Part shown: piece by piece, positions 1 through 7,400 of the stretch
Layout: every line of letters begins with the position of its first letter
How positions within the stretch are numbered: position 1 is the stretch's first letter
Origin: a virus
Direction: 5' to 3' (one strand)
IMG/VR virus record: IMGVR_UViG_3300046791_000458
Location: 1 to 55,067 of that record
Length of the DNA stretch: 55,067 nt
Program-made: the position numbers and the translations under genes
Notes under the pieces: generated by a model
What the model saw: the letters and a program-made list of their open reading frames with translations, nothing else
Databases searched by the model: none
Told to the model about the DNA's origin: nothing

Positions 1-52
1 CCCCGGCGCACGCCGGTGGCTTACTACTAACCGCAATATGAGGAGCAAACGA

Positions 53-625
53 ATGGCAATGCGACACATTTCCGGCTGGGTGAATGTCACCGAGCCCGAG
101 CGTACAGATCCCGGCTATGGCGTCGGCGTTACTCCGCCGTCATGGGCAGGCGACCCGGGGTACGGCATCCCCACCTTCCCGCATCCCGGCGGCGGACCGG
201 TCTATGGTGGCGGTCGCCCCGACAACAGCCTGCCCGGCGGCAGTGGCGGCCACATCTGGGGCGCGCTGATCCGTTGGGCGATGCGCCCCGGCATCGACAA
301 CGACCCAGTGAAACCTCCGGGCCGCCCGGTCATCCCGAGCAACGAGCTGCCGCCCGCCAGCCCTCCGCACATCTGGGGCGGCGGTCACTGGGAACCGATT
401 GACCCGGGATTCGGAAAGCCGCCGCTGTGGGGTTTCATTCTCGGCCCCGATAACGGACTCCCCTCGGGTCCGCCGGCCACGCCGGGCAACGAGCTGCCGG
501 ACGGGAGCTGGGTCGCCACCGATCCCGACTATGGAATGCCGGTGCATGGCTGCCCCGGAGATAAACCACACGCGCCGATCTGGGCCTGGATACCCAAGCC
601 ACCGGACCTCGCGCAACCCAAATAA
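53..625 (+). CDS. Pro/Gly-rich repeat protein, probable phage structural protein
   Basis: The 190-residue product is dominated by proline, glycine and tryptophan. It carries recurring P-x-N-x-L-P units (PDNSLP, PSNELP, PDNGLP, PGNELP) interspersed with DPGYG/DPDYG and HIWG motifs. I recognise this style from hypothetical proteins of environmental podoviruses, where such genes sit among virion genes; the function is unknown. I chose the ATG at 53 because AGGAG lies 7 bases upstream; an in-frame ATG at 38 lacks a site. It is probably the last part of a rightward block that continues left of the window. No signal peptide or membrane segment is visible. Confidence 0.7.
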   Translation: MAMRHISGWVNVTEPERTDPGYGVGVTPPSWAGDPGYGIPTFPHPGGGPVYGGGRPDNSLPGGSGGHIWGALIRWAMRPGIDNDPVKPPGRPVIPSNELPPASPPHIWGGGHWEPIDPGFGKPPLWGFILGPDNGLPSGPPATPGNELPDGSWVATDPDYGMPVHGCPGDKPHAPIWAWIPKPPDLAQPK

Positions 626-676
626 ATTTGAAGGAATGTGTGGGGCGGGGCAGCCCGCCCCCTTGGTACACCCACC

Positions 677-1051
677 ATGACGACACAAGAAATTCTGGAT
701 GAGTTAAACCAAATGGCCGATGGCGGCGACGAGATCCTGCTCGCCGACGGCTTCGAAGACGCGCTCGTGGGCTGGGTGGTCGGCGCCTGCCGCCAGCCGG
801 TGGCCTGCTACGACTACGACAAGTGCGCCGAGATCCTGGTCAAGCGCGACGGCATGGACGAGGACGAGGCTTACGAGTACATCGACTTCAACGTCATCGG
901 GGCCTACGTAGGCCCAGGCACGCCGCTGTTCGTGGTGAACGTGCGCGACCGGTACTATTCACACGCCATAGACCCGGACCCGGGGCTTCCACTTCATGGC
1001 GAGGAGGAGCCGGTCGCGGACGACCCAGGGCCACTCGTCGCCGGCATCTAA
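677..1051 (+). CDS. conserved phage hypothetical protein
   Basis: The 124-residue acidic protein contains the core FEDALVGWVVG, then YDYDKCAEILVKRDGM and YIDFNVIGAYVG. This matches a small protein family common in phages, in which residues 24-95 are the conserved part; no function is known. The last 30 residues (after VNVRDRYY) look unrelated to the family and overlap the end of the oppositely oriented gene at 959 by about 90 bp, so the native end may once have been near 955. The start at 677 follows the upstream gene by 51 bases and fits the conserved N-terminus. Confidence 0.65.
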   Translation: MTTQEILDELNQMADGGDEILLADGFEDALVGWVVGACRQPVACYDYDKCAEILVKRDGMDEDEAYEYIDFNVIGAYVGPGTPLFVVNVRDRYYSHAIDPDPGLPLHGEEEPVADDPGPLVAGI

Positions 1052-1318
1052 CATCGCCTGGACCACTTCCAGCGGCACCGGCTGCCCCAGGGGGACGCGG
1101 CCCTTGTACTCGTCTGGAATGCCCGGCCCGTCGAGGTAGACCACCGGCCAGTCGCCCGAGTGGAAGCGTGCCAGGGCCGCCCGGATGTGCGGCCCGTCGA
1201 GGTCACTCCATAGGCCCACGGTAGCGACGCCGTCGATAGTCAGTAGACGGACGCCGTTGACCGCGAGCACATTGCCCGCGCGCGTCAATTCCGCATCGGG
1301 CTCGATCACTACCTCCAC
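959..1318 (-). CDS. hypothetical protein, last gene of leftward operon
   Basis: The 119-residue product is not recognised. It contains a central segment (ARFHSGDWPVVYLDGPGIPDEY) followed by PVPLEVVQAMLDAG and has no visible membrane segment. Translation probably starts at a GTG that directly follows the TAA of the upstream gene, an arrangement typical of coupled translation. It is the distal gene of the operon that begins near 5812 and runs convergently into the rightward gene ending at 1051. Confidence 0.5.
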   Translation of the reverse strand: MEVVIEPDAELTRAGNVLAVNGVRLLTIDGVATVGLWSDLDGPHIRAALARFHSGDWPVVYLDGPGIPDEYKGRVPLGQPVPLEVVQAMLDAGDEWPWVVRDRLLLAMKWKPRVRVYGV

Positions 1319-1885
1319 TTAGTCCGGCAATGTCCTGGCCGGGACCGAGTAGGTGATCATCACGGTGGCTTTGCCGGTAGTGGCGCCGGTCACCACCTGC
1401 GACAGATAGATGGTCCAGGTGCTGCCCAGGATGCCGAAATTGCCAAACACCTGCGTCGGTGCCACGCTCACATCGGTACTCACGATATCGACGCCGTTGA
1501 GCGTGTTCCCCAGGTTGATCTTGGGCGTGGTCCCGTTGTAGGACTGCTGAATCTGGATGATGTAGTTGAGCAGAATAGTGCTCGCCGGAAAGCGGACGGG
1601 CACCGAGAAGTTGCCGTGGGCGAAGGTGATCTTGGCCCGCTTGTGCAGCACGGCGACGCCGGCGGCGCCGTCCTCTGGCGCACCGCTCATGACCGGGCCG
1701 GTAAAGCGCGTGCCTATGACCGCGTCGGGATCGAGCTGCAGATCGTTGACGCCCGAGACGGCCAGGGGCGTGATGGCGTCCAGGGCGGCGGCGAGCACCG
1801 GGTGCCTGGGTTTGGGATCGATCAAATCAACGTCGCCCTTGGCGCTCGGGTGGTCCAGGACGTCGCTTTCTCTCTTGTTGGCCAT
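1319..1885 (-). CDS. probable phage structural-type protein
   Basis: The 188-residue protein has a charged N-terminus (about 30 residues), then a beta-rich C-terminal two thirds. That part has many V/I/T alternations and segments such as ILLNYIIQIQQSYNG and INLGNTLNGVDIVS. This resembles phage surface or decoration-like proteins that I have seen annotated only as hypothetical. Its place inside a leftward operon of regulatory-looking genes is odd for a virion protein. The ATG at 1885 is the only sensible start. Function is inferred weakly. Confidence 0.55.
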   Translation of the reverse strand: MANKRESDVLDHPSAKGDVDLIDPKPRHPVLAAALDAITPLAVSGVNDLQLDPDAVIGTRFTGPVMSGAPEDGAAGVAVLHKRAKITFAHGNFSVPVRFPASTILLNYIIQIQQSYNGTTPKINLGNTLNGVDIVSTDVSVAPTQVFGNFGILGSTWTIYLSQVVTGATTGKATVMITYSVPARTLPD

Positions 1886-1912
1886 GGAGTGGAAGACCTC
1901 GGTGTGATTGTA

Positions 1913-2098
1913 CTATTTCTGGACGTCCGGCACCGGCTCCTGGGTCTGCTGATAGCTCCACTCGATCAGCTCCATGATGGTGGTGTTGGAATATAGCTTG
2001 CTGCCGTCGTGTGGCTGATGCCGCGCCCAGTCGGCCACCAGCTCATCGAGCGCCAGGTGCAGCCCGACGTGCCGCTGGCGGTGCTCCTCGGTGGTCAC
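1913..2098 (-). CDS. small hypothetical protein
   Basis: This is a 61-residue, His- and Gln-containing protein of unknown function (core DELVADWARHQPHDG, then IMELIEWSYQQ). I chose the GTG at 2098 because it overlaps the TGA of the upstream gene (GTGA), the coupling style seen throughout this operon. A longer frame upstream would overlap the neighbour by about 80 bases. No domain is recognised. Confidence 0.55.
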   Translation of the reverse strand: MTTEEHRQRHVGLHLALDELVADWARHQPHDGSKLYSNTTIMELIEWSYQQTQEPVPDVQK

Positions 2099-2784
2099 GA
2101 ACCCTGCCGGAATGCATCCTGGCATTCGCCATGCGGATAGGCCTTGTGCTGATCGTAAGTTTGCCCGCAGTGTCTGCAATGCGTGCCATGGACACTCGGC
2201 TCAAAGTGCGTCCCCCGCGGCTGGCGTTTCACTTCAAACCCACGCTGTGGCGCGATGGCCTCGTCGGCATCAAACACTCGCCGGCCTTCGTCAATGCCAA
2301 CCTTAATCCGCTTGAGGCCTGGAAAACACCAGAGGGTATAGTAGTTGCTCGGGTCCATCAATCGCGATTCCGCCGGGTACAGCTCAAAGGCCTCGCACTC
2401 GTCGCCGGCAATCTGGTTTTTGATCATCTGGAATTCGCGCCAGTCGTGGCGGGCCGTGCCGTCGAGGGCATTGATGCCGATCTGGATCATGCCGCCGCGC
2501 GTCCCGAATATTCGATCACTGGTCCAGCGGCGCACGGTCACCTGGTAGACGTCGTTCTCCCAGATCTCGGGCTGTTCGAATTTGTCGATCTGGCCTTTCT
2601 GGATTTGATCGAGAGTGTGGTGGACCTTGCTGGGCGGCTCACTAGCGCACTCCGGGTGCGCCGCGCGCCACTCGGCAATCAGCTTGGTCCGCTCCGCGAC
2701 ATAATCATGCTGGCTATAGTCGATACGCCGCCTCATCACCTCGCGCATCACGGCGGCAGCGACATCTTTGCTGTTCTCTTTCAT
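2095..2784 (-). CDS. DUF7694-like phage protein with C-terminal zinc-type motif
   Basis: The 229-residue product contains, at about residues 75-150, a segment matching the DUF7694 family: NDVYQVTVRR, then ARHDWREFQMIKNQIAGDECEAFELYPAESRL and YYTLWCFP. The family is common in phages and of unknown function. The N-terminal 70 residues are charged and helical. The C-terminus holds an HGTHCRHCGQTYDQH cluster that could bind zinc. The ATG at 2784 overlaps the stop of the HTH gene upstream (ATGA). Confidence 0.7.
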   Translation of the reverse strand: MKENSKDVAAAVMREVMRRRIDYSQHDYVAERTKLIAEWRAAHPECASEPPSKVHHTLDQIQKGQIDKFEQPEIWENDVYQVTVRRWTSDRIFGTRGGMIQIGINALDGTARHDWREFQMIKNQIAGDECEAFELYPAESRLMDPSNYYTLWCFPGLKRIKVGIDEGRRVFDADEAIAPQRGFEVKRQPRGTHFEPSVHGTHCRHCGQTYDQHKAYPHGECQDAFRQGS

Positions 2785-3017
2785 ATCTTCACTCTAGCCT
2801 TCCAGGCCTTGCGAAAAATAGCAGCGAGATCCGTGAATCCGGCGGCCCGCGCGAAATACTCCAGCTTTATCAGATTCGTAGTGCTGGGCACGAAATGCCC
2901 CTGCTCATAGTTGGATATTGTGACATTCGTTAGCTTTAGCAATTTGCTGAAGCTCTGCTGATCAAGACCGAGGTTTAGCCGGAGGACTTTGACCGCCTTC
3001 GGGATTCCTATTTTCAT
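2781..3017 (-). CDS. Cro/CI-type helix-turn-helix regulator
   Basis: The 78-residue product has a standard HTH_3 (Xre) fold: the two recognition helices are visible in LDQQSFSKLLKLTNVTISNYEQG followed by HFVPSTTNLIKLEYFARAAG. It has no sensor or cleavage domain, so it is closer to Cro or a plasmid-type regulator than to a full CI repressor. The ATG at 3017 overlaps the upstream stop (ATGA); an upstream in-frame start would run through the neighbour. It sits inside the operon rather than at a divergent promoter, so it may regulate the 5.83-kb promoter from within. That target is an inference. Confidence 0.75.
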   Translation of the reverse strand: MKIGIPKAVKVLRLNLGLDQQSFSKLLKLTNVTISNYEQGHFVPSTTNLIKLEYFARAAGFTDLAAIFRKAWKARVKI

Positions 3018-3940
3018 AGCTTGACCTCGATCTCCCGTGGCGGCGCCTCCTTGCCTTTGCTGCCACGCACGATAGACGGCGTCCACACCAGCTGGTGGTA
3101 TTTTCCAAACAACCCGCGGCCCTCTCTATAGTCTCTGAAATGACCGCGGCAGATGTGCAGGGCCTTCTGGATATTGCGGTGCTCGTGGGCGCCGCCCTCG
3201 TGCTTCAGGATCTTCTTCAGGGGCTCGATGACCAGGGTCTTGTACCTGGTTGGCTGGACGCCGTGGCGCGCGGCATATTTCTTGGCCAGCGGCTTGGGGA
3301 CCGCCTGGTCCACCACGGTGACGTTCTTGCAGTGCAGGAAGCTCATGGCGAGATACGCCGGGTGCAGGAAGGTGTGGTAGGCGCGGACGTAGGCGGTGTC
3401 CTTGTCGCTGGCCAGCGACTGGGTCCAGGGCGTGCCGATGATCGCGCCCTCGGCATCGACACACATAAACATCGAGCCATGCGGACCGGTGACGGTGGCA
3501 TCGCGCTCGCCGTAATCGATAAACAGCTCGCACCACAAGATCCACTTGGTGTTCTCGGGGATGCCCTCGCCGACGCAGCCCTTCGGGTCCAGGCCGTGGA
3601 TCAGGGCGCCGATGCGGCCATGCGGAATGAACGCCGCCATGTCGGTGTCGCCGCACTCCTTACTGTGGATCTTGCGCGCCATCTTCGACTCGCACCAGAA
3701 GGCCGGATACGGCGGCGCAAGGTTAGGAAAGTCCTTGCGCAGGTCCCAGTATTCCTGGTCGCTGGCGTAGTAGTAATCGGCCACGTTGTCGATCAACAGC
3801 ACCGGCAGCGCCTGGTCGCGCAGGATATCGTGGACGCGCTCGACCATCCGGCGCCACTCTGGGGCCTTGTCCGGCGCCACGAAGAACGGCTTCTGCCAGC
3901 GGGCGTTGGGCGCCCGCATGTCGTCAATCAGTCGCGGCAT
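3014..3940 (-). CDS. conserved phage hypothetical protein (308 aa)
   Basis: The C-terminal 80 residues carry a hallmark I know from environmental phage proteins: R-G-H-F-x-x-Y then LFGKYHxLxW followed by V-R-G-S. The central part has FWCESKMARKIH and WILWCELFIDYGE segments. No enzymatic motif is recognised and the family has no assigned role that I know. The ATG at 3940 overlaps the end of the small gene upstream. It is the largest gene in this operon. Confidence 0.65.
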   Translation of the reverse strand: MPRLIDDMRAPNARWQKPFFVAPDKAPEWRRMVERVHDILRDQALPVLLIDNVADYYYASDQEYWDLRKDFPNLAPPYPAFWCESKMARKIHSKECGDTDMAAFIPHGRIGALIHGLDPKGCVGEGIPENTKWILWCELFIDYGERDATVTGPHGSMFMCVDAEGAIIGTPWTQSLASDKDTAYVRAYHTFLHPAYLAMSFLHCKNVTVVDQAVPKPLAKKYAARHGVQPTRYKTLVIEPLKKILKHEGGAHEHRNIQKALHICRGHFRDYREGRGLFGKYHQLVWTPSIVRGSKGKEAPPREIEVKL

Positions 3941-4118
3941 CCTGCTCCTTGTCCTGCTGATACAAAGGTACGGCTCTCACCTGCTGCCACCGCTCAAGGT
4001 TCTCCAGCGGCTGGCCTATAAACTTCTTCACGATGGGCGCCGCCTTGGTGATGACGCGGCGGTCGTCAGTCTCCACCTGGACCGTGAAGCTTTTGCAGGA
4101 GAACCACCACTTCTTCAT
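3924..4118 (-). CDS. small conserved phage hypothetical protein
   Basis: The 64-residue protein contains FTVQVETDDRRVITKAAPIV and KKFIGQPLENLERW, a pattern repeated in many phage genomes as a short orphan protein. Its function is unknown. It overlaps both neighbours by short stretches and uses an ATG start. Confidence 0.65.
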   Translation of the reverse strand: MKKWWFSCKSFTVQVETDDRRVITKAAPIVKKFIGQPLENLERWQQVRAVPLYQQDKEQDAATD

Positions 4119-4287
4119 TGCTAATCTCCAATAGCCTTCTCAGCGTATATAGTTCCTGTAATAACTTGATGCCGTGCCCCTTCTCCTTAAGGTACGTCTT
4201 CAGCTTCTCCGCGTTCCTCTCACTGGCACTGAGCTTGTCCGGTTGATCGAAGTACAGCATCTCGATCCTGAAGCACTCCCACTCCAT
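4066..4287 (-). CDS. small hypothetical protein, charged and helical
   Basis: The 73-residue product is rich in K, E and L (ERNAEKLKTYLKEKG, then KLLQELYTLRRLLEI) and is probably alpha-helical. The frame is also open from a TTG at 4299, which has GGAG 4 bases upstream, so the true start may be there. It overlaps the next upstream gene by 68-80 bp in another frame, which leaves the exact gene boundaries uncertain. Confidence 0.5.
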   Translation of the reverse strand: MEWECFRIEMLYFDQPDKLSASERNAEKLKTYLKEKGHGIKLLQELYTLRRLLEISNEEVVVLLQKLHGPGGD

Positions 4288-4369
4288 CTCGTTTTGCAAG
4301 GAACTCCAGGCAGGCCGCGGTTTCCGCCTTGGATTCCTCTAAGGCCTGGACCAGCTCTTCGGTAGTCAC
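4220..4369 (-). CDS. very small hypothetical protein
   Basis: This 49-residue frame starts at a GTG that overlaps the TGA of the upstream gene (GTGA). The first 30 residues (TTEELVQALEESKAETAACL) look like a genuine helical protein, while the last 18 lose that character where the downstream gene starts in another frame. It may be a short real gene, or the N-terminal part of a longer protein broken by a frameshift near 4290. Confidence 0.4.
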   Translation of the reverse strand: MTTEELVQALEESKAETAACLEFLAKRDGVGVLQDRDAVLRSTGQAQCQ

Positions 4370-4617
4370 TGCGGCTTCCCCGCGTGAGGCCACGTGGACC
4401 GGCCTCCGGTCCTGGAGGCCGGCGCGATCCGTACGACCTCGACATGGCAGCCGAGACAACATATGATAACCAGGCCCTGGCGCTTGTCATAGCGGGCGGT
4501 GACGCCGTGGTCGGGGTGACACTGCGAGTGCAGGTAGAGGATGCTGTGATCGTGGGTGCAGCCAGGGTCGTCGCAGCCCGAGGCATCCAGATCTTCGCGG
4601 GTGAGTATGGCGCTCAT
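4366..4617 (-). CDS. small Cys/His-rich protein
   Basis: The 83-residue protein has a CDDPGCTHDHSILYLHSQCHP cluster followed by CCLGCH, giving seven Cys and several His that could hold one or two zinc ions. No family is recognised. The ATG at 4617 overlaps the stop of the upstream gene (ATGA), which decides the start against a much longer non-homologous upstream frame. Confidence 0.6.
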   Translation of the reverse strand: MSAILTREDLDASGCDDPGCTHDHSILYLHSQCHPDHGVTARYDKRQGLVIICCLGCHVEVVRIAPASRTGGRSTWPHAGKPQ

Positions 4618-4946
4618 TGAGTTTGCTCCTGCTTTTTGAGAAGTGCGTGGATGGCCGCCCTGGCGCGGTCCGCGGTGGCCGGATCTTTTAACGATCCTTC
4701 GATTACCAGATCGGCCAACTGGCGCACGCGCTCGGGAATCCAGGCATTGTTCAGACCTATGATGACGAGCGGCTTGTCCAGGAGCAACGCCATGCCGACC
4801 TGCAACGCCAGGTAAGGGTCGATGTCGTCCGGCGATAGGGGGACCATACAAAACCTCGACGCTTTCATCTTTGGCAGGATCTCTTTGGCATTCCCGTCAA
4901 GCCAACGCTCCAGCTCCGCGGCTTCGTCGTCTGTAAAGCGCCGCAC
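4614..4946 (-). CDS. nucleoside 2-deoxyribosyltransferase-like / Rossmann-type small protein
   Basis: The 110-residue product contains DIDPYLALQVGMALLLDKPLVIIGL, then IPERVRQLADLVIEG. This is the pattern of small proteins in the deoxyribosyltransferase-like superfamily, in which a strand-helix-strand core ends in a K-P-L-x-x-x motif. No catalytic glutamate can be assigned with confidence, so activity is uncertain. The GTG start at 4946 lies one base beyond the upstream TAA. Confidence 0.55.
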   Translation of the reverse strand: MRRFTDDEAAELERWLDGNAKEILPKMKASRFCMVPLSPDDIDPYLALQVGMALLLDKPLVIIGLNNAWIPERVRQLADLVIEGSLKDPATADRARAAIHALLKKQEQTQ

Positions 4947-4947
4947 C

Positions 4948-5262
4948 TTAAGCCACCTTGTGCAGCTGGGTGCGCCGCTTCTCGACCTGCTTGATGTTGT
5001 AGGCCAACGGATCGAAGTAGCTCGTCAAGGGCGCGTGCATATTCTTGCGCGTGATCTCGGTGTTATGAAAGAGATCGTGAGCCTTGCGTCCTTCCGGCGT
5101 AATATGAAAACCCCTGCCCGGGCGATAGGCGACCCAGCCGCGCAGGAGCATACTCCTGAAGGGCCGTTGATCATAGTGCTGCGCCTGCTCGATAGACATC
5201 GAGATGCCGCCGACGAAGGCTCTTAGCATCGGGTACTGACGTTGCGATAAAGACAAGCTCAT
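4948..5262 (-). CDS. putative winged-helix protein
   Basis: The 104-residue product has a helix-turn-helix-like N-terminus (QRQYPMLRAF, then IEQAQHYDQRPFRSMLLRGW), followed by VAYRPGRGFHITPEGRKAHD, which looks like the wing and following helix of MarR/PadR-type winged-helix domains. Binding to DNA is inferred from this pattern only. It is the second gene of the operon behind the 5.83-kb promoter. Confidence 0.5.
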   Translation of the reverse strand: MSLSLSQRQYPMLRAFVGGISMSIEQAQHYDQRPFRSMLLRGWVAYRPGRGFHITPEGRKAHDLFHNTEITRKNMHAPLTSYFDPLAYNIKQVEKRRTQLHKVA

Positions 5263-5278
5263 TGTGAATCGTCTCTCC

Positions 5279-5812
5279 TTATGATTGTTCCATCTTTACT
5301 TTGGGCTTTTGCTTTGCTACACGCGCGGTCACCGCGGCCTGGGCGCGAGCCCGGCGCTTGGCCGGCGTCATTCGGTCCCAGCTGGCGCGGTTGGCGACCC
5401 GCATCTTCACCAGCCACTCTGCGTGCTTGGGATGGTCCGCGTTGCGCGGGTGATTAGGCTGGACCAGGCGCTTACGAGACTTCTTCTTACCGCGCATCTG
5501 ATAGCGCCGGCTCATCTCGGCCTTGCGCTCCTCGGGCGTCATCTTGGCCCAGTAGCCACTAGCCGCTCGCTTACGCTTCACCACCGGCGCCGGCAGCTCG
5601 GGCAGGGGATGCCCGATCTTGGCCATAGTGCGCTGCATGCTCATCTTGATCTTGCCATCGTCATGGCCATTGGCGGCGGCGTGCAATTGTCCTTCGACAA
5701 TAGCGATCTGCTCCGCCAGGATATCGGTGGCGAGCCTCAAGCCGGTGAGCATAACAGCCCGGCCCATCTTCAGACACTGCAGGTCGTTCTCGGTTAGGTC
5801 GTCTTGTTTCAT
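5279..5812 (-). CDS. basic protein with W-x-x-M-T-P-E-E-R motifs
   Basis: The 177-residue protein has an acidic/helical N-terminal half (residues 1-75) and a very basic C-terminal half. The latter contains two copies of a W-x-x-MTP-x-x-R unit (YWAKMTPEERKAEM and SWDRMTPAKRRARA). Similar units occur in the neighbouring gene at 6025 and in other phage proteins of unknown role; nucleic-acid binding is plausible from the charge. It is the first gene after the promoter at 5828-5855, whose predicted start point lies only about 9 bases from the ATG, so the messenger may have almost no leader. Confidence 0.6.
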   Translation of the reverse strand: MKQDDLTENDLQCLKMGRAVMLTGLRLATDILAEQIAIVEGQLHAAANGHDDGKIKMSMQRTMAKIGHPLPELPAPVVKRKRAASGYWAKMTPEERKAEMSRRYQMRGKKKSRKRLVQPNHPRNADHPKHAEWLVKMRVANRASWDRMTPAKRRARAQAAVTARVAKQKPKVKMEQS

Positions 5813-5827
5813 GGGGTTTGTACTAGC

Positions 5828-5855
5828 AATATAACGATTGCCCAATCAATTGCAA
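5828..5855 (-). promoter_or_regulatory. sigma70-type promoter of the 5.8-1.0 kb operon
   Basis: On the minus strand TTGCAA (5850-5855) and TATATT (5828-5833) are separated by 16 bases and sit just upstream of the first gene of the leftward operon. Both boxes match the bacterial consensus at four or five of six positions in an AT-rich pocket. Confidence 0.6.
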
Positions 5856-5870
5856 GGAATTTAAATCTCT

Positions 5871-5933
5871 CGAATCAGCGAATCAGTATGTTAATTCCCG
5901 AATTCCCGAATCAGCCCGTAAATTGCAAATTGC
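5871..5933. promoter_or_regulatory. cluster of short direct repeats, possible operator region
   Basis: Three copies of CGAATCAG (5871-5878, 5879-5886, 5907-5914), two abutting copies of AATTCCCG (5893-5900, 5901-5908) and a duplicated AAATTGC (5920-5933) lie directly upstream of the 5.83-kb promoter. Their density in an AT-rich non-coding stretch suggests protein binding sites. Which protein binds is unknown. Confidence 0.45.
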
Positions 5934-5963
5934 CCCGCCGGGGGAAATTCCGGCGAGGCAATC

Positions 5964-6040
5964 GGATTACTTTTGTCCACTCGAAAATGGCAGATGGATT
6001 ACTTTTGTCCACTCGATAGATGGATTACTTTTGTCCACTC
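5964..6040. repeat. three direct repeats resembling an IS21-family end
   Basis: GGATTACTTTTGTCCACTC occurs three times (5964-5982, 5996-6014, 6022-6040), with starts 32 and 26 bases apart; the first two copies extend by GA. Multiple copies of a GGATTACTTTTGTCC-like word at the terminus are what I remember of IS21-family (istA/istB) elements. No transposase gene is present, so this would be a solitary relic end. The third copy supplies the last codons and stop of the gene at 6025. Confidence 0.5.
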
Positions 6041-6411
6041 ACTGGGCGCCGTTTCCCGGGGCGGCGCTGCCGGCGGTAGAAGGGGCAGCCCGCGGCGTGG
6101 CCGAGGCCGGTGCCGGAGCGGTCCGCCCGGGCCTCGGCCCGGGCCAGCGTCATCCGCCCGCACCCGCACCGGGGCGCGCTCGGGTCCACCGGCGCCCGCC
6201 TGCCGGGGCGCCGGTGGGCGCCCACGAGGCGCAGGGCCTCGCTCCGCTCCTCGGGGGTGGTGCCCTGCCAGCGGGCCGCCGTGGCCGCCGCCAGGATCGC
6301 GCGGCGGTCCTCTAGCGTGGTGCCCCTCCACCGGCGGGCCGCCATCAGGCGCGCCTGGGCGGCCATCTCCTCGGGGGATTGGTCTGGGTGCAGGTGGGGC
6401 GCTTTAGCCAC
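6025..6411 (-). CDS. basic repeat protein with W-x-G-T-T-x-E-x-R units
   Basis: The 128-residue protein has tandem units RRWRGTTLEDRRAIL and ARWQGTTPEERSEAL in its first 65 residues, then a Cys-containing stretch (CGCGRMTLARAEA, CPFYRRQ) that may bind metal. The units resemble those of the gene at 5279, although an insertion-like repeat cluster now separates the two genes. It starts at a GTG just inside the end of the upstream gene, whose final codons supply AGGAGG. Its last four codons lie in the third GGATTACTTTTG repeat, so the natural C-terminus may have been replaced. Confidence 0.55.
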   Translation of the reverse strand: MAKAPHLHPDQSPEEMAAQARLMAARRWRGTTLEDRRAILAAATAARWQGTTPEERSEALRLVGAHRRPGRRAPVDPSAPRCGCGRMTLARAEARADRSGTGLGHAAGCPFYRRQRRPGKRRPVSGQK

Positions 6412-7378
6412 GGGCCTCCTGGGTGGCCACCCGGCGGGCGGCCTGCTCGATCACGCGGGCGACCTGGGCATCCTGGGTGGCGCGCAGTTGGGTGACGGTG
6501 GCGGCCCCGCCCAGGAGGCCGTAGCGGGCGCAGAACGCATCGATACCGGCGCGGCAGTAGCCCACGGCCCTGGCGTCGTCCACGGTGCAGGTGAGGGCTC
6601 CACAGAGGCGGGCGATCAGGCGGGCCTTGCGCGCGGCCCGGCCCTGGATCTGGGCGACGCGCGCCAGGGCCAGCTTGCGTTCGCGTTCCCGGCGGCACTC
6701 GTCCAGCGTCGCGCCGTGCTCCCAGTAGGCCTCCAGGCCCTGGGTGGTGGGATAGTGGACCGCGTAGCCGGTGATGCCGTCCTTCAGGCTGTAGCGCAGT
6801 ACGATGCCGGGCCGCTTCTCGATGGCGTAGAGGTCGCCGTCCAGGAGGCTCGGGTGGCTGTAGTCCGCCCCCGGCACCAGCGGGACCTGGAGCGTCTTGC
6901 CGCGCGCCGAATGCAGGATCACCACCGGCTCACCGGCGGTGTAGCCAACCTCGTAGGCGGCGTTGACGTAGTTCGCCGGGCGACCGTAGCTCTTGCTGTA
7001 GGCGTGCCAGTCGGTCACCGGCACGGGCGCGCGGCCCCACACGATCTCGGCCCTGGAGCTGGCGAACAGCGGCGTGATATGCCGGTGGTAGCTGTAGGCC
7101 AGCAACAGGCCCCGGCGGGTGTCGCCGCTCTCGTGGGCGCGGCAGGCGTCGCGTACGGCCTGGGGGAATCGCCGGGTGCGCGGGACCCACCTGGGGGCCT
7201 CGGCGGGCTCCTGGGGCCTCGTAGCGGCCATCAGGCGCTTGCGTACGCGCTCCTGGCGAAGGCGCAGGGCCGCCACGCCGGGCAGGCCCGCGCCGTCTAT
7301 ACGGCAAAACGCCGCGAGTCTCGCGGCGGCGGTGGGGGCCGCCATAGCGGCCCCGATCAGTTTTTGCAGTTGCGTCAT
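6404..7378 (-). CDS. hypothetical protein (324 aa)
   Basis: This protein is not recognised. It has an Ala/Arg-rich N-terminal third, a central region with YGRPANYVNAAYEVGYTAGE and a mixed C-terminus with a few Cys (CGALTCTVDDARAVGYC). The upstream gap (7379-7400) holds the start signals. The C-terminal QEARG codons contain AGGAGG, which serves as ribosome binding site of the next gene. No membrane segment or signal peptide is visible. Confidence 0.55.
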   Translation of the reverse strand: MTQLQKLIGAAMAAPTAAARLAAFCRIDGAGLPGVAALRLRQERVRKRLMAATRPQEPAEAPRWVPRTRRFPQAVRDACRAHESGDTRRGLLLAYSYHRHITPLFASSRAEIVWGRAPVPVTDWHAYSKSYGRPANYVNAAYEVGYTAGEPVVILHSARGKTLQVPLVPGADYSHPSLLDGDLYAIEKRPGIVLRYSLKDGITGYAVHYPTTQGLEAYWEHGATLDECRRERERKLALARVAQIQGRAARKARLIARLCGALTCTVDDARAVGYCRAGIDAFCARYGLLGGAATVTQLRATQDAQVARVIEQAARRVATQEARG

Positions 7379-7400
7379 GGGGTGTTTCTCCGTTTTCAGT

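Noticed and set aside
4066-4369. A frameshifted single gene at 4.1-4.4 kb
   Set aside because: Two overlapping small genes with coupled starts explain the region equally well; without homologues the break cannot be proved.
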